Shown one piece after another: positions 62,483 to 64,000 of a stretch of 64,000 nt of DNA (positions are counted from its first letter, which is position 1; every line of letters begins with the position of its first letter). Below the pieces are notes generated by a model, which was given only the letters and a program-made list of their open reading frames with translations, did no database searches and was not told the origin of the DNA. The translations under genes were made by a program, and so were the position numbers. This DNA comes from Pseudomonas salomonii (GTDB lineage: Bacteria; Pseudomonadota; Gammaproteobacteria; Pseudomonadales; Pseudomonadaceae), in contig NZ_FNOX01000020.1 in the NCBI RefSeq assembly GCF_900107155.1, positions 1-64,000 of the forward strand, written 5' to 3'.

Positions 62483-63337
62483 TCAGTGGCGACGCACAGC
62501 GCCGTAGCGGACCACCACCTGGGTGATTATCTCAACCAGGCGCGGGTCCGCCTCGGGCGCGCTGAACAGGCGGAATTCGGCATCCGGCAACGCGGGTAAA
62601 CCGTGTTCGGCGCCGAGTACCGTCAAGCCCGGCCCGACTTGGCTCTGCGCCATGGGTGCAATCGCAAACCCGGCCAACGCGGCGGCATGCAGCGCAGCGT
62701 AACTGCTGCACTGCATGGCGCTGCGCTGGGCGATGCCGGCCTGGGCCAGACGGGTCAGCGCCGCCTCGCGGTACGGGCATGGCTCAGGGAACAAGGCCAG
62801 TGGCAACGGGTTCGGCAAGGCCACCAGCGGCTGCCCGGACCAAGCCCAGACTAATGGCTCACGCCACAGCGCCAAACCTGGCTCACTGGATTCGCACAAC
62901 GAGCCGACCACCACATCCAGCTCACCCTGCTTCATCAAACTCAGCAACGAACCGGGAATGCCCACCTGCACGCTGATATGCATGCCAGGGTATTGCGCCG
63001 CGACGTTTTGCAGCTCACGCAACAGGCGCGCGTCCGCGAACTCTTCCGACACACCTACGCGCAGGTTTCCTTCAAACGCCGAACGCGTCAGCTCGGCCCA
63101 GGCGTCGCGGTTCAGGGCGAGGATGCCACGGGCATAGGCCATCAGCCGTTCACCATCGGGCGTCAATTGCTGTGAGCGCGTGGTGCGGGTGAGCAAGGGT
63201 TTGCCCACCTGCTCTTCCAGACGGCGCAAATGCCCGCTGACGGCCGATTGCGTCAGGTGCAGGCGCTCTGCGGCGCGGCTGAAACCGCCCTCATCGACCA
63301 CAGCGACGAAGGTTTTGAGCAACAAGGCGTCGAACAT
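62483..63337 (-). CDS. LysR-family transcriptional regulator
   Basis: 284 aa from ATG 63337 (MFDALLLKTFVAVVDEGGFS); a start 48 nt upstream is possible but weaker. N-terminal winged helix-turn-helix ('SRAAERLHLTQSAVSGHLRR', residues about 19-38), linker helix, then a periplasmic-binding-protein-like effector domain. It is divergent from the azoreductase gene across 95 bp containing an 8-bp inverted repeat, so it probably controls that gene and itself. The effector is unknown. Confidence 0.92.
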   Translation of the reverse strand: MFDALLLKTFVAVVDEGGFSRAAERLHLTQSAVSGHLRRLEEQVGKPLLTRTTRSQQLTPDGERLMAYARGILALNRDAWAELTRSAFEGNLRVGVSEEFADARLLRELQNVAAQYPGMHISVQVGIPGSLLSLMKQGELDVVVGSLCESSEPGLALWREPLVWAWSGQPLVALPNPLPLALFPEPCPYREAALTRLAQAGIAQRSAMQCSSYAALHAAALAGFAIAPMAQSQVGPGLTVLGAEHGLPALPDAEFRLFSAPEADPRLVEIITQVVVRYGAVRRH

Positions 63338-63340
63338 ATT

Positions 63341-63389
63341 CTGATTGGTGATCAATAGGCTATGGAAACACAATTTATATTCCAATCAG
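63341..63389. promoter_or_regulatory. Inverted repeat in the lysR-azoR intergenic region
   Basis: CTGATTGG (63341-63348) and its exact complement CCAATCAG (63382-63389), 33 bp apart, flank an AT-rich core. The palindrome-like ATTGGTGATCAAT overlaps the left arm. This is a plausible LysR operator pair for the divergent genes, but it is judged by eye only. Confidence 0.4.
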
Positions 63390-63432
63390 CATTATGTTGC
63401 AATGCTCTGGTCAACTTTCCCGAGGCCCCACC

Positions 63433-64000
63433 ATGACCACACTTCTGCACATCGAATGTTCGCCGCGCAAACAGCGCTCCGCGTCGCTGGAAATCGCTCG
63501 CCAGTTTATCGCCCGCTACCAGCAGAACGCCCCGGATACTCAAGTAGTGACCCTGGATTTATGGGCGCTGGACTTGCCGGAGTTTGCCGGGCCGGTGATG
63601 GACGCCAAATACGCGGGCATTGCGGGTACGCCATTAAGCGATGAGCAAAGCGCGGCCTGGACCACCCTCAAAGCGCTGGCGGCTCACCTGCATCAGGCAG
63701 ATGTGCTGGTGTTCTCGGTGCCGTTGTGGAATTTCGCGATCCCCTACAAGCTCAAGCACTTTATCGACGTGGTGTCGCAGAAGGACGTGCTGTTTGAGTT
63801 CAGCCCGGAGCATGGGGTGCGGGGCTTGCTGCACAACAAAATCGCGGTGAATGTGTATGCGCGGGGGATGGATTTTTCGGCGCCTGGCGCGCAGGCGATG
63901 GACTTTCAGAAGCCCTATATGGAGGCTTGGCTGGGGTTTATCGGGGTGACCGATGTGCACTCGCTTTATGTGGAAAAAACTATTTTGGGGGCGGAGGTGG
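63433..64000 (+). CDS. azoR: FMN-dependent NADH-azoreductase / quinone oxidoreductase (partial, runs off the window)
   Basis: 189 residues are present; the family is about 200 aa, so only the last few are missing. Flavodoxin-like fold: MTTLLHIECSPRKQRSASLE with the FMN-phosphate loop, 'FSVPLWNFAIPYKLKHFID' and a C-terminal 'GFIGVTDVHSLYV'. AzoR reduces quinones and azo compounds with NADH through FMN. Control by the divergent LysR gene is likely. Paralogues are common in Pseudomonas, so the numbered symbol is not known. Confidence 0.88.
   Translation, partial: MTTLLHIECSPRKQRSASLEIARQFIARYQQNAPDTQVVTLDLWALDLPEFAGPVMDAKYAGIAGTPLSDEQSAAWTTLKALAAHLHQADVLVFSVPLWNFAIPYKLKHFIDVVSQKDVLFEFSPEHGVRGLLHNKIAVNVYARGMDFSAPGAQAMDFQKPYMEAWLGFIGVTDVHSLYVEKTILGAEV

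Overview
The window looks like chromosomal DNA of the Pseudomonas fluorescens group. It is GC-rich, carries Pseudomonas-type interspersed palindromes (REP/REPIN-like), and combines a viscosin-type lipopeptide synthetase, a Pseudomonas-style aerobic cobalamin locus (cobW-cobN-chlI-chlD diverging from cbtB-cbtA-cobE-cobM), metH, cti and cysI-DUF934.

Layout. 1-529: repeats, no supported gene. 530-27857 (minus strand): a tight operon viscB-viscC-macA-macB. Two giant nonribosomal peptide synthetases (4301 and 3774 aa) hold seven C-A-T modules and end in two thioesterase domains; a MacA/MacB export pair follows. Read by hand, the adenylation pockets give Thr-Val-Leu-Ser | Leu-Ser-Ile, which matches residues 3-9 of viscosin-group lipopeptides. 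The first two modules (viscA, Leu-Glu) are not here, so the assembly line is split in the genome. 28073-37453: cobalamin locus. Two cobalamin riboswitches lie back to back at 34803-35236, one per divergent operon. 37572-44417: nfuA (Fe-S carrier), cti (cis/trans fatty acid isomerase) and metH (B12-dependent methionine synthase, with a MetR-like operator upstream).

44434-56687: two very large divergent genes that are the least explained part of the window. One encodes 2386 aa with a long toxin-like N-terminus, three separate leucine-rich-repeat blocks, an acidic linker and a C-terminal NEL-type E3 ubiquitin ligase domain with its Cys-x-Asp active site (C2170, D2172). The other encodes a 1618-aa protein of apparently the same toxin superfamily with no recognisable catalytic domain. 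They share a 236-bp promoter region containing a perfect 12-bp inverted repeat. 56751-64000: a DUF2970 membrane protein, an orphan periplasmic binding protein, a 37-aa membrane peptide, cysI with DUF934, poxB, a LysR regulator and a partial azoreductase.

How the parts fit. ViscB and ViscC complete a surface-active cyclic lipopeptide begun elsewhere, and MacAB probably exports it. The cob genes insert cobalt into the corrin ring under B12 feedback, and MetH uses the product. The NEL protein looks like a host-directed effector or toxin that would act on a eukaryotic ubiquitin system. All domain and specificity calls come from motif reading, not from a database search.
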